Assembly (NCBI RefSeq): GCF_004331485.1
Contig: NZ_SJKD01000011.1
Span: forward strand, 62,001-126,000
DNA length: 64,000 bases
Reading direction: 5' to 3'
Origin: Kribbella capetownensis
Lineage (GTDB): Bacteria > Actinomycetota > Actinomycetes > Propionibacteriales > Kribbellaceae
Part shown: piece after piece, positions 17,433 to 26,143 of the stretch
Position numbering within the stretch: position 1 is the first letter of the stretch
Layout of the letters: each line of letters opens with the position of its first letter
Program-made: the position numbers and the translations under genes
The notes under the pieces: generated by a model
Databases searched by the model: none
The model's input: the letters and a program-made list of their open reading frames with translations, nothing else
What the model was told of the DNA's origin: nothing

Positions 17433-18311
17433 TCAGGTCAGGTCACGCCACGGCTCGGGCGGTCCGGCGGCGAAGAACCGCAGCAACCCGAGCACCCGGC
17501 TACCGGGCGGTGCGGTCCAGTGCCGCTGCCCGGGCCACGGGTCGGCGGTCAGCTTCCCCAGCCCCCAATCCAGGTGGAACCACAGCGTGGCCGCAGCCAC
17601 CTCCTCCTCCCGTACGGCGTGCTGCGTGTGGCGGACGTACTCCGGCAGGATCGCGGCGACATGCTCCAGCGGCAGCTTGGCGAAGTCCATGCCGCGCGGG
17701 GCCCGGGCGGCATCACCCCAGTCGATCAGCGCCCGCAGGTCGCCGTCCGGGCCGGCCAGAAGGTTGTGTGCGGCAACATCTCCGTGGATCAGCACCTTGG
17801 TCTCGTTCCGGGCGAAACGGCCGGACAGCCGGGTGAACCAGTCGCTCAGCCACTTCGCTGTCCCGAGATCGATCGTCCCGCGCTCCGCCAGTTGGTCGAC
17901 CGTCTGCCAGGGATCGTCGCGGTCGTCCTGCGGCAGCCCGGGGATCTCGGTCCGCTCATGCTGGTGCAGGCGCGCCAACTGTTCTGCCAGGCCCTTCGGT
18001 GGTCCATCGGTCGGCTCGACGCCGTGCACCCGCTGCATCACGACGTACGGCGCGTCGATGATCGCCCGGCTGTCGTCGTACTCGATGATCGCCGGCGTCA
18101 GCACGCCCGCCGCCCTGGCGACCGGCACGACCGCGGCCTCCTTACGTAGATCGCCCTCGAACCCCGCGCGGCACACCCGCAGAAACAACTCCTCCCCGAG
18201 CACGAACCCCCGATTGGCCACCCCACCCGCAACCTCAACAATCTGCCCCGCCCCAACCCCATGCCGCCGCCCGACCTCGGGGATTCCGGGCTCATCGTGG
18301 TGATCTCCCAC
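17433..18311 (-). CDS. Aminoglycoside phosphotransferase-like (APH) kinase
   Basis: 292 residues. The kinase catalytic loop is VLIHGDVAAHNLLAG and the metal-binding motif is ALIDWGDAARAP. The N-lobe contains an ATP-binding stretch (GQIVEVAGGVANRGFVLG). This family phosphorylates antibiotics, choline, homoserine or sugars; nothing here points to resistance specifically. The start at GTG 18311 is chosen for GGAGG 5 nt upstream and because longer frames run into the divergent flavin reductase. Confidence 0.82.
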   Translation of the reverse strand: MGDHHDEPGIPEVGRRHGVGAGQIVEVAGGVANRGFVLGEELFLRVCRAGFEGDLRKEAAVVPVARAAGVLTPAIIEYDDSRAIIDAPYVVMQRVHGVEPTDGPPKGLAEQLARLHQHERTEIPGLPQDDRDDPWQTVDQLAERGTIDLGTAKWLSDWFTRLSGRFARNETKVLIHGDVAAHNLLAGPDGDLRALIDWGDAARAPRGMDFAKLPLEHVAAILPEYVRHTQHAVREEEVAAATLWFHLDWGLGKLTADPWPGQRHWTAPPGSRVLGLLRFFAAGPPEPWRDLT

Positions 18312-18398
18312 ACACACCTCCGTTGCGTTCTGGCGTCCGTCGTCTCGATCCTTCAGCCGGTGCGCCACGGCGTCCACCGGATTTGATGTACTGCGAGC

Positions 18399-19022
18399 GT
18401 GCGTGTCGACCTGGATCCGGAAGCCCTCGGACGGCGTGAGTTCTACGCGATGCTGAACTCGATCGTCGTACCACGCCCGATCGCCTGGGTCTCGACCCTG
18501 TCCGCCGACGGCGTTCTCAACCTGGCGCCGCACTCGTTCTTCACCGTGGCGTGCGTGCAGCCGCCGATGGTCCAGTTCACCTCGGTCGGCCGCAAGGACA
18601 GCCTGAACAACGTCGAGGCCACCCGCGAGTTCGTGGTCAACTTCGCCGCCGAGCCGCTGTTCGAGCAGGTCAACGCCACTGGCACCAACTTCCCGCCGGA
18701 GATCAACGAGTTCGAAGCCGTTGGCCTGACCACCGAGCCCGCCCGCACAGTCGCCGTACCTCGCGTCGCGGAGTCACCGGTCGCCATCGAGTGCACCCTG
18801 CACACCACCGTCGAGTTGGGCGACTCCACCGTGGTGATCGGTCAGGTCCGCCACCTCGCGATCGACGAGGCCGTGATGGTCGACGACCGCCCCGACATCC
18901 ACCTCCTGCGTCCGTTGGCCCGCCTCGGCAAGGATGAATGGTCCACCCTCGGCGAAGTCCGCTCCATCACCCGAATCCGCCACTCCGACTGGCCCGGCCA
19001 CTTCAAACCCCCCACCACCTGA
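18399..19022 (+). CDS. Flavin reductase family protein
   Basis: 207 residues. The FMN-binding split-barrel pattern is clear: VVPRPIAWVSTLSADGVLNLAPHS near residue 23 and FVVNFAAEPLFEQVNATG. The family reduces FMN or FAD with NAD(P)H or binds FMN as an oxidoreductase; the partner is unknown. The GTG start at 18399 has TGTACT 6 nt upstream, a weak leaderless-type match. Divergent from the APH-like gene. Confidence 0.87.
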   Translation: MRVDLDPEALGRREFYAMLNSIVVPRPIAWVSTLSADGVLNLAPHSFFTVACVQPPMVQFTSVGRKDSLNNVEATREFVVNFAAEPLFEQVNATGTNFPPEINEFEAVGLTTEPARTVAVPRVAESPVAIECTLHTTVELGDSTVVIGQVRHLAIDEAVMVDDRPDIHLLRPLARLGKDEWSTLGEVRSITRIRHSDWPGHFKPPTT

Positions 19023-19118
19023 CGCGAACCTCTCCGTTCGACAGGCCGCGTAGGCTGCCCCTTCCAACCCACCGGCCCGCAGCCACGTCAGCCCGATCCC
19101 GCACCTTGCCGACTCTTG

Positions 19119-19742
19119 CTAGCGGGGTGGTGGGGTTATTGGGGTGATGGGGCGTTTGAGGGGGGCTGGGATGGTCATTGGGACTGCGATGGCTGGTTGG
19201 CCTTGGGTTACGAGGATGGCGTTGGTTCGGTAGTGGGCTCTGAGCTGCTTCTGGTCCGATGTGCTGCCGGATGTCGTCATCACCTCGACGCCGGAGCCGT
19301 CCGGTTTTGGCCCGGCACCGTTGATTGAGACACCATGCTCGCTCCAGTAGCCGGTGTCAGCGATCACTCGATCCCTCAGGTCCGCCATCTCGCGCTGGCT
19401 CATCCGCGCGTCGCGCAGTTGCACGGTGACGCCCTTGACCTTCTCGCGCACCCGGGCATCGAGAGCGGCATCAGGCTTCCGGTACACGATCACGACGCGC
19501 TTGTCGTGATCGAGCACCAGTCCGGCGAACGACTCTGCGAAATCCCGAAGCAGCAACGGGTTCAGCACATCCGCGGCAGCCGTCACGGCAGGGTCATTGG
19601 CGGACGGCGCCGGAGACCCATACGGAATCCCCGGCGAGCCACCTGCAGCCTCATCCCCGCAGCCGGCCACAACACCGGCACCAACGACAGCCGCAACGAC
19701 CACGGCGACCGATCCCAACCGAACTCTGCGCATCCACCTCAC
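19119..19742 (-). CDS. Putative secreted lipoprotein, unknown function
   Basis: 207 residues. The N-terminus is a lipoprotein signal (hydrophobic VAVVVAAVVGAGVVAGC, Cys near 28) followed by a Gly/Pro/Ser linker. The mature part has no motif that I recognise (DKRVVIVYRKPDAALDARV; SQREMADLRDRVIAD) and ends in a Pro-rich tail. The GTG start at 19742 is favoured by an AGGAG a few bases upstream. Probably an envelope protein. Confidence 0.7.
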   Translation of the reverse strand: MRWMRRVRLGSVAVVVAAVVGAGVVAGCGDEAAGGSPGIPYGSPAPSANDPAVTAAADVLNPLLLRDFAESFAGLVLDHDKRVVIVYRKPDAALDARVREKVKGVTVQLRDARMSQREMADLRDRVIADTGYWSEHGVSINGAGPKPDGSGVEVMTTSGSTSDQKQLRAHYRTNAILVTQGQPAIAVPMTIPAPLKRPITPITPPPR

Positions 19743-19782
19743 CTCACTCCTGAGGACGCCCGGACAGGCTCCGGCGTGGCAC

Positions 19783-20745
19783 TCAGGTCGGTGGAGATTC
19801 TCGGGTGGCCAGATTCTGCGTGAGCGACTGGAGTTGCGAGGAGAGACGGAGTGGCGTGTGGTCGGGGGAGGACGTGGTGGCGGGATGCCAGGTCCATGGG
19901 GTGTCGGCCGTCCGGGTGACCAGGTAGACGTCAGGTGACAGAGGACCTGGGTCGTGGCTGTGGGAGCGGGCCGTCAGGTTGAGCATCAGCCCCAGGGCAG
20001 GGATCACCGAAAGGTCCTCGATGACATGGATCAGCAGGAGGTCGCGAGAGGGGAGCGCGGCAAGTACGCCGTAGGACGGCGTCTCGGTGTGGAGGGATTC
20101 GCGGAGCACGGTGTCGAGGACAAGGGCCCGGGAGGCGGCGTACGGCGATCCGGTGACGGCCGCGATCCGGAGGTCGTCCTGGGTCAGGTACTCGACGTGG
20201 TCGGTGATGCGACGCAGGTTGGTCAGGCCGTGTCGCTCGGCTTCGGACCAGGTGAGACCGAAGTCGGTGGGGTCCAGGTACATGGTGACCACGCCGTCCT
20301 CCGTGGTCGACGGAACGGACAGCAGCCCGGGAAGGAAGTCGGGGCGTCCGGAGGTCCACTCGGTCGGCAGGGCGTCGCGGGGGACGAGACGCTGGATCAG
20401 ATCCCGTTCGGGATCGGTCGGTGGGAGTGGTGGGCCTTCGCGGAGCCGTTCCTGGAGTTGGACGAAGTGCTCCTCGACCAAGGCCGGCCAGCGGTCCTCG
20501 TCGAACCGGGCGATGACGCGGGCCAGGTTGCTCAAGCCGAGAACCGGGCTGGACGCGGACGGCTCGACCGGGACGAGCGCGGCGCCGCCCTCGTACGTGA
20601 CGTCGAGACCGAGTCGGGCCGCGGTGGACAGGCCGAGGCTGATCAACCGCGCGGCCTGGCCGCGGGTCAGGGGAGTCAGGACCGGATCCGGCCGGTCGGA
20701 GTGGTTGCCTTGGGCATGGTGGTCGGTGCAGGTGTCGATGGTCAT
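19783..20745 (-). CDS. Hypothetical protein with faint DUF1444 (YtpQ-like) pattern
   Basis: 320 residues, soluble, no signal peptide. The middle part (FGLTWSEAERHGLTNLRR, then DLRIAAVTGSPYAASRALVL and LPSRDLLLIHVIEDL) recalls DUF1444 proteins, but this is only a visual impression. Start ATG 20745 has GGAGG about 8 nt upstream; the longer frame to 21108 would overlap the thioesterase and is rejected. Its stop lies 40 bp from the start of the lipoprotein gene on the same strand, so they may be co-transcribed. Confidence 0.6.
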   Translation of the reverse strand: MTIDTCTDHHAQGNHSDRPDPVLTPLTRGQAARLISLGLSTAARLGLDVTYEGGAALVPVEPSASSPVLGLSNLARVIARFDEDRWPALVEEHFVQLQERLREGPPLPPTDPERDLIQRLVPRDALPTEWTSGRPDFLPGLLSVPSTTEDGVVTMYLDPTDFGLTWSEAERHGLTNLRRITDHVEYLTQDDLRIAAVTGSPYAASRALVLDTVLRESLHTETPSYGVLAALPSRDLLLIHVIEDLSVIPALGLMLNLTARSHSHDPGPLSPDVYLVTRTADTPWTWHPATTSSPDHTPLRLSSQLQSLTQNLATRESPPT

Positions 20746-20878
20746 CGGGACCACCTCCTCGCCCAGAGAAAGTACGAGGATCGGCACCCGTCGCGACCGG
20801 TGATTTCGAATCTGTGGACAACCCGCCCGGGATAGTCTGCGCAGACCCACCGGTAGGACCCACCCAGAAGGAGTCGGC

Positions 20879-21397
20879 ATGGCCAGCACTCCGTCGTCAC
20901 GGCCGACGTCGGTGACGCGGTTGTCGTTGTCGCACATCACCGCGCAGAACGAGACCAACCTGCTGGGGACAGTGCACGGTGGCGTGATCATGACCCTGGT
21001 CGACTCGGTCGCCGGCGTCGTCGCGGCCCGGCACTCCGGCGGCGCGGCGGTCACCGCGTCGATGGACGAGATGGTGTTCCTGGTGCCGGTCCGGGTCGGT
21101 GACGTCATCCACCTGAGCGGTCAGGTCAACTGGACCGGCCGAAGCTCGATGGAGGTCGGTGTCCGGATCACCGCGGACCGGTGGGACGCCGTCGGACCGG
21201 AGGTTCACGTCGCCTCGGCGTACCTGGTGTTCGTCGCGGTCGACGAGCACGGGAAGCCGCGCGAGGTCCCACAGGTGATCGCCGAGACCGACGAGGAGCG
21301 GCGGCGGCTGCGGGAGGCGGAGATCCGGCGGGACCACCGGCTGGCACGCCGCGCGGCGATCATCGAGTCCCGCAAGGCGGGGGAGGCCGGGACATGA
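20879..21397 (+). CDS. Acyl-CoA thioesterase, hotdog fold
   Basis: 172 residues. The hotdog signature is NETNLLGTVHGGVIMTLVDSV near residue 22, followed by the second strand set (MDEMVFLVPVRVGDVIHLSG) and a charged Arg-rich tail. It hydrolyses acyl-CoA esters, like the cytosolic YciA/ACOT-type enzymes. AAGGAG lies 6 nt before the ATG. The stop overlaps the ion channel ATG (ATGA at 21394), so both are co-translated. Confidence 0.88.
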   Translation: MASTPSSRPTSVTRLSLSHITAQNETNLLGTVHGGVIMTLVDSVAGVVAARHSGGAAVTASMDEMVFLVPVRVGDVIHLSGQVNWTGRSSMEVGVRITADRWDAVGPEVHVASAYLVFVAVDEHGKPREVPQVIAETDEERRRLREAEIRRDHRLARRAAIIESRKAGEAGT

Positions 21398-22056
21398 CTG
21401 TCGTCGGGAGCGCGCGCCGGCACCCGTCCGCTGTTCTGCTTGTGGTGCAGTTGCTCGGCGTGCTCGTCTACCCGGCGATGGAGGGATCCCGGGGCGGACG
21501 GGTCGCGTTCGAGATCCTGGGAATCGTCGTACTGGCGCTCGCCGTGTTCTCGGTGCGCGCCACACCCGGACTGACCTGGGTCAGCATCTGTCTGGGCATC
21601 CCAGCCGTCGCCCTGTCACTGGTCGACGCAGCTAACCCGACCGAGCCGGTGATCGCGATCTCCGGCCTACTGCACGCCGCCTTCTACTTCTACGCGGCGT
21701 ACAGCCTGCTCCGGTACATGCTGTCCGACCATGACGTGAGTGCCGACGAGCTGTATGCCACCGGTGCCACGTTCACCTTGGTGGCTTGGGGTTTCGCCTA
21801 CCTGTACGTGTTCGTGCAGGCTCTCGTCCCCGGGAGCTTCACCGCAGCCGTTGACCCGGCCAACGATCGCACCTGGATGGAGCTGCTGTTCCTGAGCTTC
21901 ACCACGCTGTCCAGCACTGGGCTGAGCGACATCGTCCCAATCACGTCCTGGGCCAGGTCGGTGGTCATGCTCGAGCAGCTCGCCGGGCTCGGGTACGTCG
22001 CTATGGTGGTGTCCCGCCTGGTCGGTCTGACCATCATGAGACGCAGCAACGGCTAG
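21394..22056 (+). CDS. Ion-channel family membrane protein with altered selectivity filter
   Basis: 220 residues with about six hydrophobic segments. The last two flank a pore-loop region, FLSFTTLSSTGLSDIVPITS, which aligns with the TLTTVGYGDI filter of Ion_trans_2 potassium channels. Here the GYG core reads GLS. The pore helix and the following inner helix (LEQLAGLGYVAMVVSRLVGL) are otherwise well kept. Co-translated with the thioesterase. Its stop codon overlaps the end of the TetR gene by a few bases. Confidence 0.75.
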   Translation: MTVVGSARRHPSAVLLVVQLLGVLVYPAMEGSRGGRVAFEILGIVVLALAVFSVRATPGLTWVSICLGIPAVALSLVDAANPTEPVIAISGLLHAAFYFYAAYSLLRYMLSDHDVSADELYATGATFTLVAWGFAYLYVFVQALVPGSFTAAVDPANDRTWMELLFLSFTTLSSTGLSDIVPITSWARSVVMLEQLAGLGYVAMVVSRLVGLTIMRRSNG

Positions 22057-22673
22057 ATCCGCGGCCACGTGGCCAGCATGTCGGCGGCGGCACGGCTCGC
22101 GACCTCGGTCGCGTCATCCATCGCCGCCACCCGATAGCTCACCAGTGCGCCCTCGTGCAGCAGGAGCAGACGATCGGCGAGCTCATCCGCGTCCGCAAGC
22201 CCCGCCAGCTCGGCCTGTGCTTTGAACTCGGACCGCATCCACTACTTCTGCCCGACGATCACCGGCATCGCCGGGTGGTCCGGTGCGGCCAGCTCGACGC
22301 TGGCGTTGATGAACCCGCACCCGTTCCGCGACCCCGCCACCCAGTCGGTCAGTGCCCCGAACAACGCCAGGATGACCTCCTCCGGCGTACCGGGCTCGCG
22401 CGCCGTGAGCTGTTCGTCGAGGAACGCGTGCCAGACCCGGTTCCGCCGCTCGAGGTACGCCGCGATCAGCCGATCCTTCGAACCGAACCGGTCGTACAGC
22501 GTCTTCTTGGTCACGTCGGCGGCCGCGGCGATCGTGTCCACGCCGACCGTCCGGATCCCCTGCTCGTAGAACAGCGTCGACGCCGCGGCCAGGATCCGCT
22601 CCCCGGCCGGCGTCAGCCGGGCCTCCTCGGACAGCCCGCGATCCACCCGCAGTCTCATCTGCTGAGCTAGCAC
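22053..22673 (-). pseudogene. TetR/AcrR-family regulator interrupted by an in-frame TAG
   Basis: The frame encodes a normal TetR N-terminus (AAASTLFYEQGIRTVGVDTI, then VTKKTLYDRFGSKDRLIAAY), but codon 144 is TAG (22242-22244). The same frame continues for 62 more codons with fitting C-terminal sequence (WMRSEFKAQAELAGLADAD) to a stop at 22053. Read through, the protein is 206 residues, the family norm. Truncated, it keeps the DNA-binding domain and loses the last effector helices. Start GTG 22673 follows TATACT by 6 nt. Divergent from the EamA gene, its probable target. Confidence 0.85.
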
Positions 22674-22679
22674 ACTGAC

Positions 22680-22705
22680 AGTATACCGACCTGTATGTTT
22701 ACCGT
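22680..22705. promoter_or_regulatory. Back-to-back promoters for TetR and EamA genes with candidate operator
   Basis: TATACT (minus strand, 22685-22680) sits 6 nt before the TetR GTG. TACCGT (22700-22705) sits 6 nt before the EamA ATG. Between them, ATAC (22683-22686) and GTAT (22693-22696) form inverted half-sites 6 bp apart. This is a likely TetR operator controlling both genes. Confidence 0.5.
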
Positions 22706-22711
22706 GTCCTC

Positions 22712-23650
22712 ATGACCACACAGGCCCTTCCAGTACGACGTCTGCCCGCGGTGACTGTGATCGCGGGCACCGGGTTCGTCGTGTTCTGGAGTTCCGGGTT
22801 CATCGGCGCCCGGTGGGGGACGCAGTACACGACCGCCTTCGACCTGCTGGCCTGGCGCTACGTGGTTGCGGGCGCGTTGGCTCTGGTGATCCTCGCCATC
22901 CGCCGCCCACGAGTGACCAAACGGGACCTGGTGACCCAAGTGGGGATGGCGGTACTCACCCAGTTCGTCTATCTGGGCCTCATCTTCACCGGGATCGACC
23001 ATGGCATCAGTGCGGGCGTCACTGCCCTCATCGGCTCGCTCCAACCGATCCTGATCGCCACAGTCGCCGGACCGTTGCTCAACGAACCCGTCAATCGACG
23101 TCAGTGGATCGGTCTGGCACTCGGCCTCGCCGGAGTCGCTCTCGTCGTCGCGGACGACCTCCACGCCGGCCACCTCTCACCGGTGCTCTTCCTGGTGCCA
23201 CTGGGAGGTGTGCTCGGCATGGTCGTCGGCACGTGTCTGGAACGCCGCCGCAAGCCCGCCACCAGTTCGCTCGACGCGCTCTGCATCCAGAGCCTCGTTT
23301 CCACTGTGCTGTTCGTCGCGCTGGCCGTGACCACCGACCAACTGACTGTGCCGAACGAGCCGGGCTTCTACGGTGCCGTGTTCTGGTTGGTGCTGCTGGC
23401 AACAGGTGGCGGCTGGGGCCTCTACCTGGTCAACCTCAAGCTGTCCGGTGCCACTCGTATCAGCAGTCTGTTGTACCTCGTACCGCCGACCACAATGGTG
23501 ATCGCGTACCTGATGTTCGACGAGACGATCGGTGCGCTGGCGGTGATCGGCATGCTGGTCTGTGCGGCCGCCGTACTGCTGATTAGGCTGAACGAGCGTG
23601 ACGGAGCCGTACTGGCTACGCTGCGGGGATGGCGGAACCCCGGTGGCTGA
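22712..23650 (+). CDS. EamA/DMT-family transporter
   Basis: 312 residues with ten predicted membrane helices in two EamA repeats. The N-terminal repeat starts VFWSSGFIGARWGTQYT and the second repeat contains LLYLVPPTTMVIAYLMFDE. These are metabolite or drug exporters. Start ATG 22712 has the leaderless pattern. It overlaps the following MarR gene by 22 bp, so the two are co-transcribed. Confidence 0.92.
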   Translation: MTTQALPVRRLPAVTVIAGTGFVVFWSSGFIGARWGTQYTTAFDLLAWRYVVAGALALVILAIRRPRVTKRDLVTQVGMAVLTQFVYLGLIFTGIDHGISAGVTALIGSLQPILIATVAGPLLNEPVNRRQWIGLALGLAGVALVVADDLHAGHLSPVLFLVPLGGVLGMVVGTCLERRRKPATSSLDALCIQSLVSTVLFVALAVTTDQLTVPNEPGFYGAVFWLVLLATGGGWGLYLVNLKLSGATRISSLLYLVPPTTMVIAYLMFDETIGALAVIGMLVCAAAVLLIRLNERDGAVLATLRGWRNPGG

Positions 23651-24114
23651 ACCAGACAGAGCAGCAGGCATGGCGAGCGTTCATCGCGGCCCAGCGTGTG
23701 GTGAACACCCGGATCGAGCAGCAACTGCAACGCGATGCCGGAATCCCGCACACCTACTACGAGATCCTGGTCCGGCTGTCCGACGCACCTGACGGCCGGC
23801 TGCGGATGAGTGAGCTCGCGGTCGCCACCCTTGGTTCACGCAGCCGCCTGTCGCACGCCGTGAACCGGCTGGAGCAGACCGGATGGGTACGGCGGGAGGC
23901 GATCGAGTCCGACCGTCGTGGTCAGGTGGCGATCATCACCGACCTCGGCCGGCAGAAGCTGGTCGAGACCGCACCCGGTCATGTGGAGGAAGTCCGCAAG
24001 TCGATCTTCGACGCGCTCAGCGAGGAGCAGGTCGAGCACCTCTACGACCTCTGCGCGACGCTCGCCCGGCACTCCGGCGACACGGTCGACCGCGCCGCCT
24101 GGGAGCGACGCTGA
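23629..24114 (+). CDS. MarR-family transcriptional regulator
   Basis: 161 residues. The winged helix is clear: HTYYEILVRLSDAPDGRLRM, SRLSHAVNRLEQTGWVRRE, and the wing SDRRGQVAIITDLG. It probably regulates its own operon, including the EamA transporter whose end it overlaps. Start ATG 23629 lies inside the EamA gene. Confidence 0.9.
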   Translation: MAEPRWLNQTEQQAWRAFIAAQRVVNTRIEQQLQRDAGIPHTYYEILVRLSDAPDGRLRMSELAVATLGSRSRLSHAVNRLEQTGWVRREAIESDRRGQVAIITDLGRQKLVETAPGHVEEVRKSIFDALSEEQVEHLYDLCATLARHSGDTVDRAAWERR

Positions 24115-24116
24115 CA

Positions 24117-25358
24117 ATGAGGCATCCAGCCGCTCTGGTCCTGCTGACGGCTCTCCTGCTCGCAGGCTGCAGCGACACCGACTCTCCACCCACGGCCGGT
24201 CCGAGTACGGCGCCCTCATCGTCGGTACCGCTGCCGACGACCCAGCCGCCGACCACCGAGTCACCCACGACGCCGACACCGTCAGCAACCCCGACTCCCA
24301 GGCCGACAGCAACACCGGCGAGCTGCGTCGACCAGAAGCTCAAAGCCCTCACGCTCAGCGAGAAGGCGGCCCAGCTGATCCTCACCGGCATCAGCGCCAA
24401 CGGCATGACCTCGAGCCAGCGCTCCATCGTCCAGCAGGAGAAGCCCGGCGGCGTACTCCTGCTCGGCACCGGTGGCAGCCTCTCCCACACGCGTACGGCG
24501 ATGGCTGCCGCCAGGACTGCCGCCACGGTCAAGGGCGTTCGGCCGCTGATCGCTGCGGACCAGGAAGGCGGACAGATCCAGCGCCTCAAGGGCCCCGGGT
24601 TCGACCGCATCCCTGCGGCAACCGTGCAGGGCACCTGGTCCAGCTCCAAGCTCACCAGCAACGCGGACCACTGGGGCGACCAGCTCAAGCAGGCCGGTGT
24701 GAACCTCAACCTCGCTCCGGTGGCTGACGTCGTACCGAGCTCTCTGAAGAGTCAGAACGCGCCGATCGGCAGTCTGGACCGTGAGTACGGCAATACCCCG
24801 GCCGAGGTCGGCCCGCCGGTCCAGGCGTTCGTACGCGGCATGCGGTCGGCCGGAGTGATGACCTCGGTCAAGCACTTCCCGGGGCTCGGCCGGGTGCGCG
24901 GCAACACGGACTTCTCGTCCGGAGTGGTCGACAACGTCACCGTCCGCGGGGATGCCGACCTCAAGCCGTTCGCGGACGGCGTCCGGGCGGGGAGCGACAT
25001 GGTGATGATCGCCACCGTCACCTACGCCAAGATCGATCCGAAGAACCGTGCCGTGTTCTCGCGGACCGTGATCCAGGGGATGGTGCGCGGGGACCTCGGG
25101 TTCGCCGGAGTGGTCATCACCGACGACGTCGGAGCGGCCGCGGAGGTCAAGTCGGTGCCGGTGGGGCAGCGGGCGACGCGGTTCGTGGCGGCCGGCGGGG
25201 ACATCGTGATCAACGCCACGGCGTCGCAGACCGCCACCATGGTGAACGCGCTGGTGTCCAAGGCCGAGCAGGACAAGACGTTCGCCGCACAGGTGAGCAG
25301 TAGCGTGAGGCGTGTGCTGACACTGAAGCAGAAGAACGGCCTGGTGAGCTGCGGATGA
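24117..25358 (+). CDS. Glycoside hydrolase family 3 lipoprotein (beta-N-acetylhexosaminidase-like)
   Basis: 413 residues. Lipoprotein signal ending LLLAGC (Cys near 18), then a 45-residue Thr/Pro/Ser-rich linker, then a GH3 barrel: QEGGQIQRL, SVKHFPGLGRVRGNTD, and the nucleophile Asp in VVITDDVGA. The NagZ-type His of the KHFPGHG loop is Leu here, with RGNTD following, a variant I associate with actinobacterial lipoprotein members. It probably acts on peptidoglycan sugars at the cell surface. Starts 2 bp after the MarR stop. Confidence 0.88.
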   Translation: MRHPAALVLLTALLLAGCSDTDSPPTAGPSTAPSSSVPLPTTQPPTTESPTTPTPSATPTPRPTATPASCVDQKLKALTLSEKAAQLILTGISANGMTSSQRSIVQQEKPGGVLLLGTGGSLSHTRTAMAAARTAATVKGVRPLIAADQEGGQIQRLKGPGFDRIPAATVQGTWSSSKLTSNADHWGDQLKQAGVNLNLAPVADVVPSSLKSQNAPIGSLDREYGNTPAEVGPPVQAFVRGMRSAGVMTSVKHFPGLGRVRGNTDFSSGVVDNVTVRGDADLKPFADGVRAGSDMVMIATVTYAKIDPKNRAVFSRTVIQGMVRGDLGFAGVVITDDVGAAAEVKSVPVGQRATRFVAAGGDIVINATASQTATMVNALVSKAEQDKTFAAQVSSSVRRVLTLKQKNGLVSCG

Positions 25359-25699
25359 CGGAGGAGTACGAAGAGCGCGAACCCGACTACCGCTTCACCC
25401 TGGCGAACGAACGCACCTATCTGGCCTACCTGCGGACCTCACTGGCCTGCTACGCCGGCGGTCTGTCCGCGGTGCAGTTCCTGGACCTCGGTCCGGACCG
25501 CTGGCCGGCCCGCATCATCGGTGTCGTTCTGGTCACTGTCGGTATCATCACCACGGCGGGCGCCTTCCGCCGCTGGCAGCAGAACCTGGCCGCGATCCGC
25601 CGCGGTGGGCCGCTCCCGCTGACCCGCCTGCCGCTGATGCTGGGGGCAACGATCGCCGTGGTCGGCCTGATCGGCCTGATCTTCTCACTGTGGCGATGA
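25355..25699 (+). CDS. DUF202 (YidH-like) membrane protein, first of two
   Basis: 114 residues. The N-terminal signature FTLANERTYLAYLRTSLACYA is typical of DUF202, followed by three hydrophobic helices. ATGA overlaps join it to the GH3 gene before it and the second DUF202 gene after it. Function unknown. Confidence 0.88.
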   Translation: MTEEYEEREPDYRFTLANERTYLAYLRTSLACYAGGLSAVQFLDLGPDRWPARIIGVVLVTVGIITTAGAFRRWQQNLAAIRRGGPLPLTRLPLMLGATIAVVGLIGLIFSLWR

Positions 25700-26004
25700 G
25701 CACACCCGATCCCGGGCTGCAGCCCGAGCGCACCCTGCTCGCCTGGCGCCGGACCGCCCTCGGCCTGATCGCGAACGGCGTCCTGTTGCTTGCCTCCGGC
25801 CACGGTACGTCGGACGTCCGCACCGGCCTCGGCATCGTCGTACTGGTGCTGTCCCTGTCCTGCTGGGCGGCGGTGAGCGCCGTCTACCGGCGTACCGGGG
25901 GTGCCGCGGTTCATGCCCTCGGCCACGATCGGGTGCTCCGGATCGCGGCCGGACTGGTGCTCGTGGTGGGTCTTTTCGACCTGTACGCCGTGATTACTCG
26001 TTGA
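25696..26004 (+). CDS. DUF202 membrane protein, second of two
   Basis: 102 residues with the shorter DUF202 signature LQPERTLLAWRRTALGLIANG and three membrane segments. The start at ATG 25696 overlaps the previous TGA; a GTG two codons earlier is possible. Tandem DUF202 pairs of this kind are common and may form heteromers. Confidence 0.87.
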   Translation: MSTPDPGLQPERTLLAWRRTALGLIANGVLLLASGHGTSDVRTGLGIVVLVLSLSCWAAVSAVYRRTGGAAVHALGHDRVLRIAAGLVLVVGLFDLYAVITR

Positions 26005-26143
26005 AACGATTCGGTTACTCTCCGGTCAGGTCCCCTTGGGGCAGTTCATTCCGACGCGCTACCTTGACCGGGCGGATGCGCCGTCAACCGCAAGTTCCCC
26101 CTAGCATGTTCACGGTTTGTCCCTCGTTCATCCGGAGCTTGAA

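Noticed and set aside
19783-21108. 441-codon version of the DUF1444-like gene
   Set aside because: The extension runs antisense through the thioesterase start; ATG 20745 has a good ribosome site.
26005-26143. GTTCA-like copies upstream of the DUF47-pit operon
   Set aside because: They are not spaced at 11 nt and match poorly, in contrast to the clean box at 27856.
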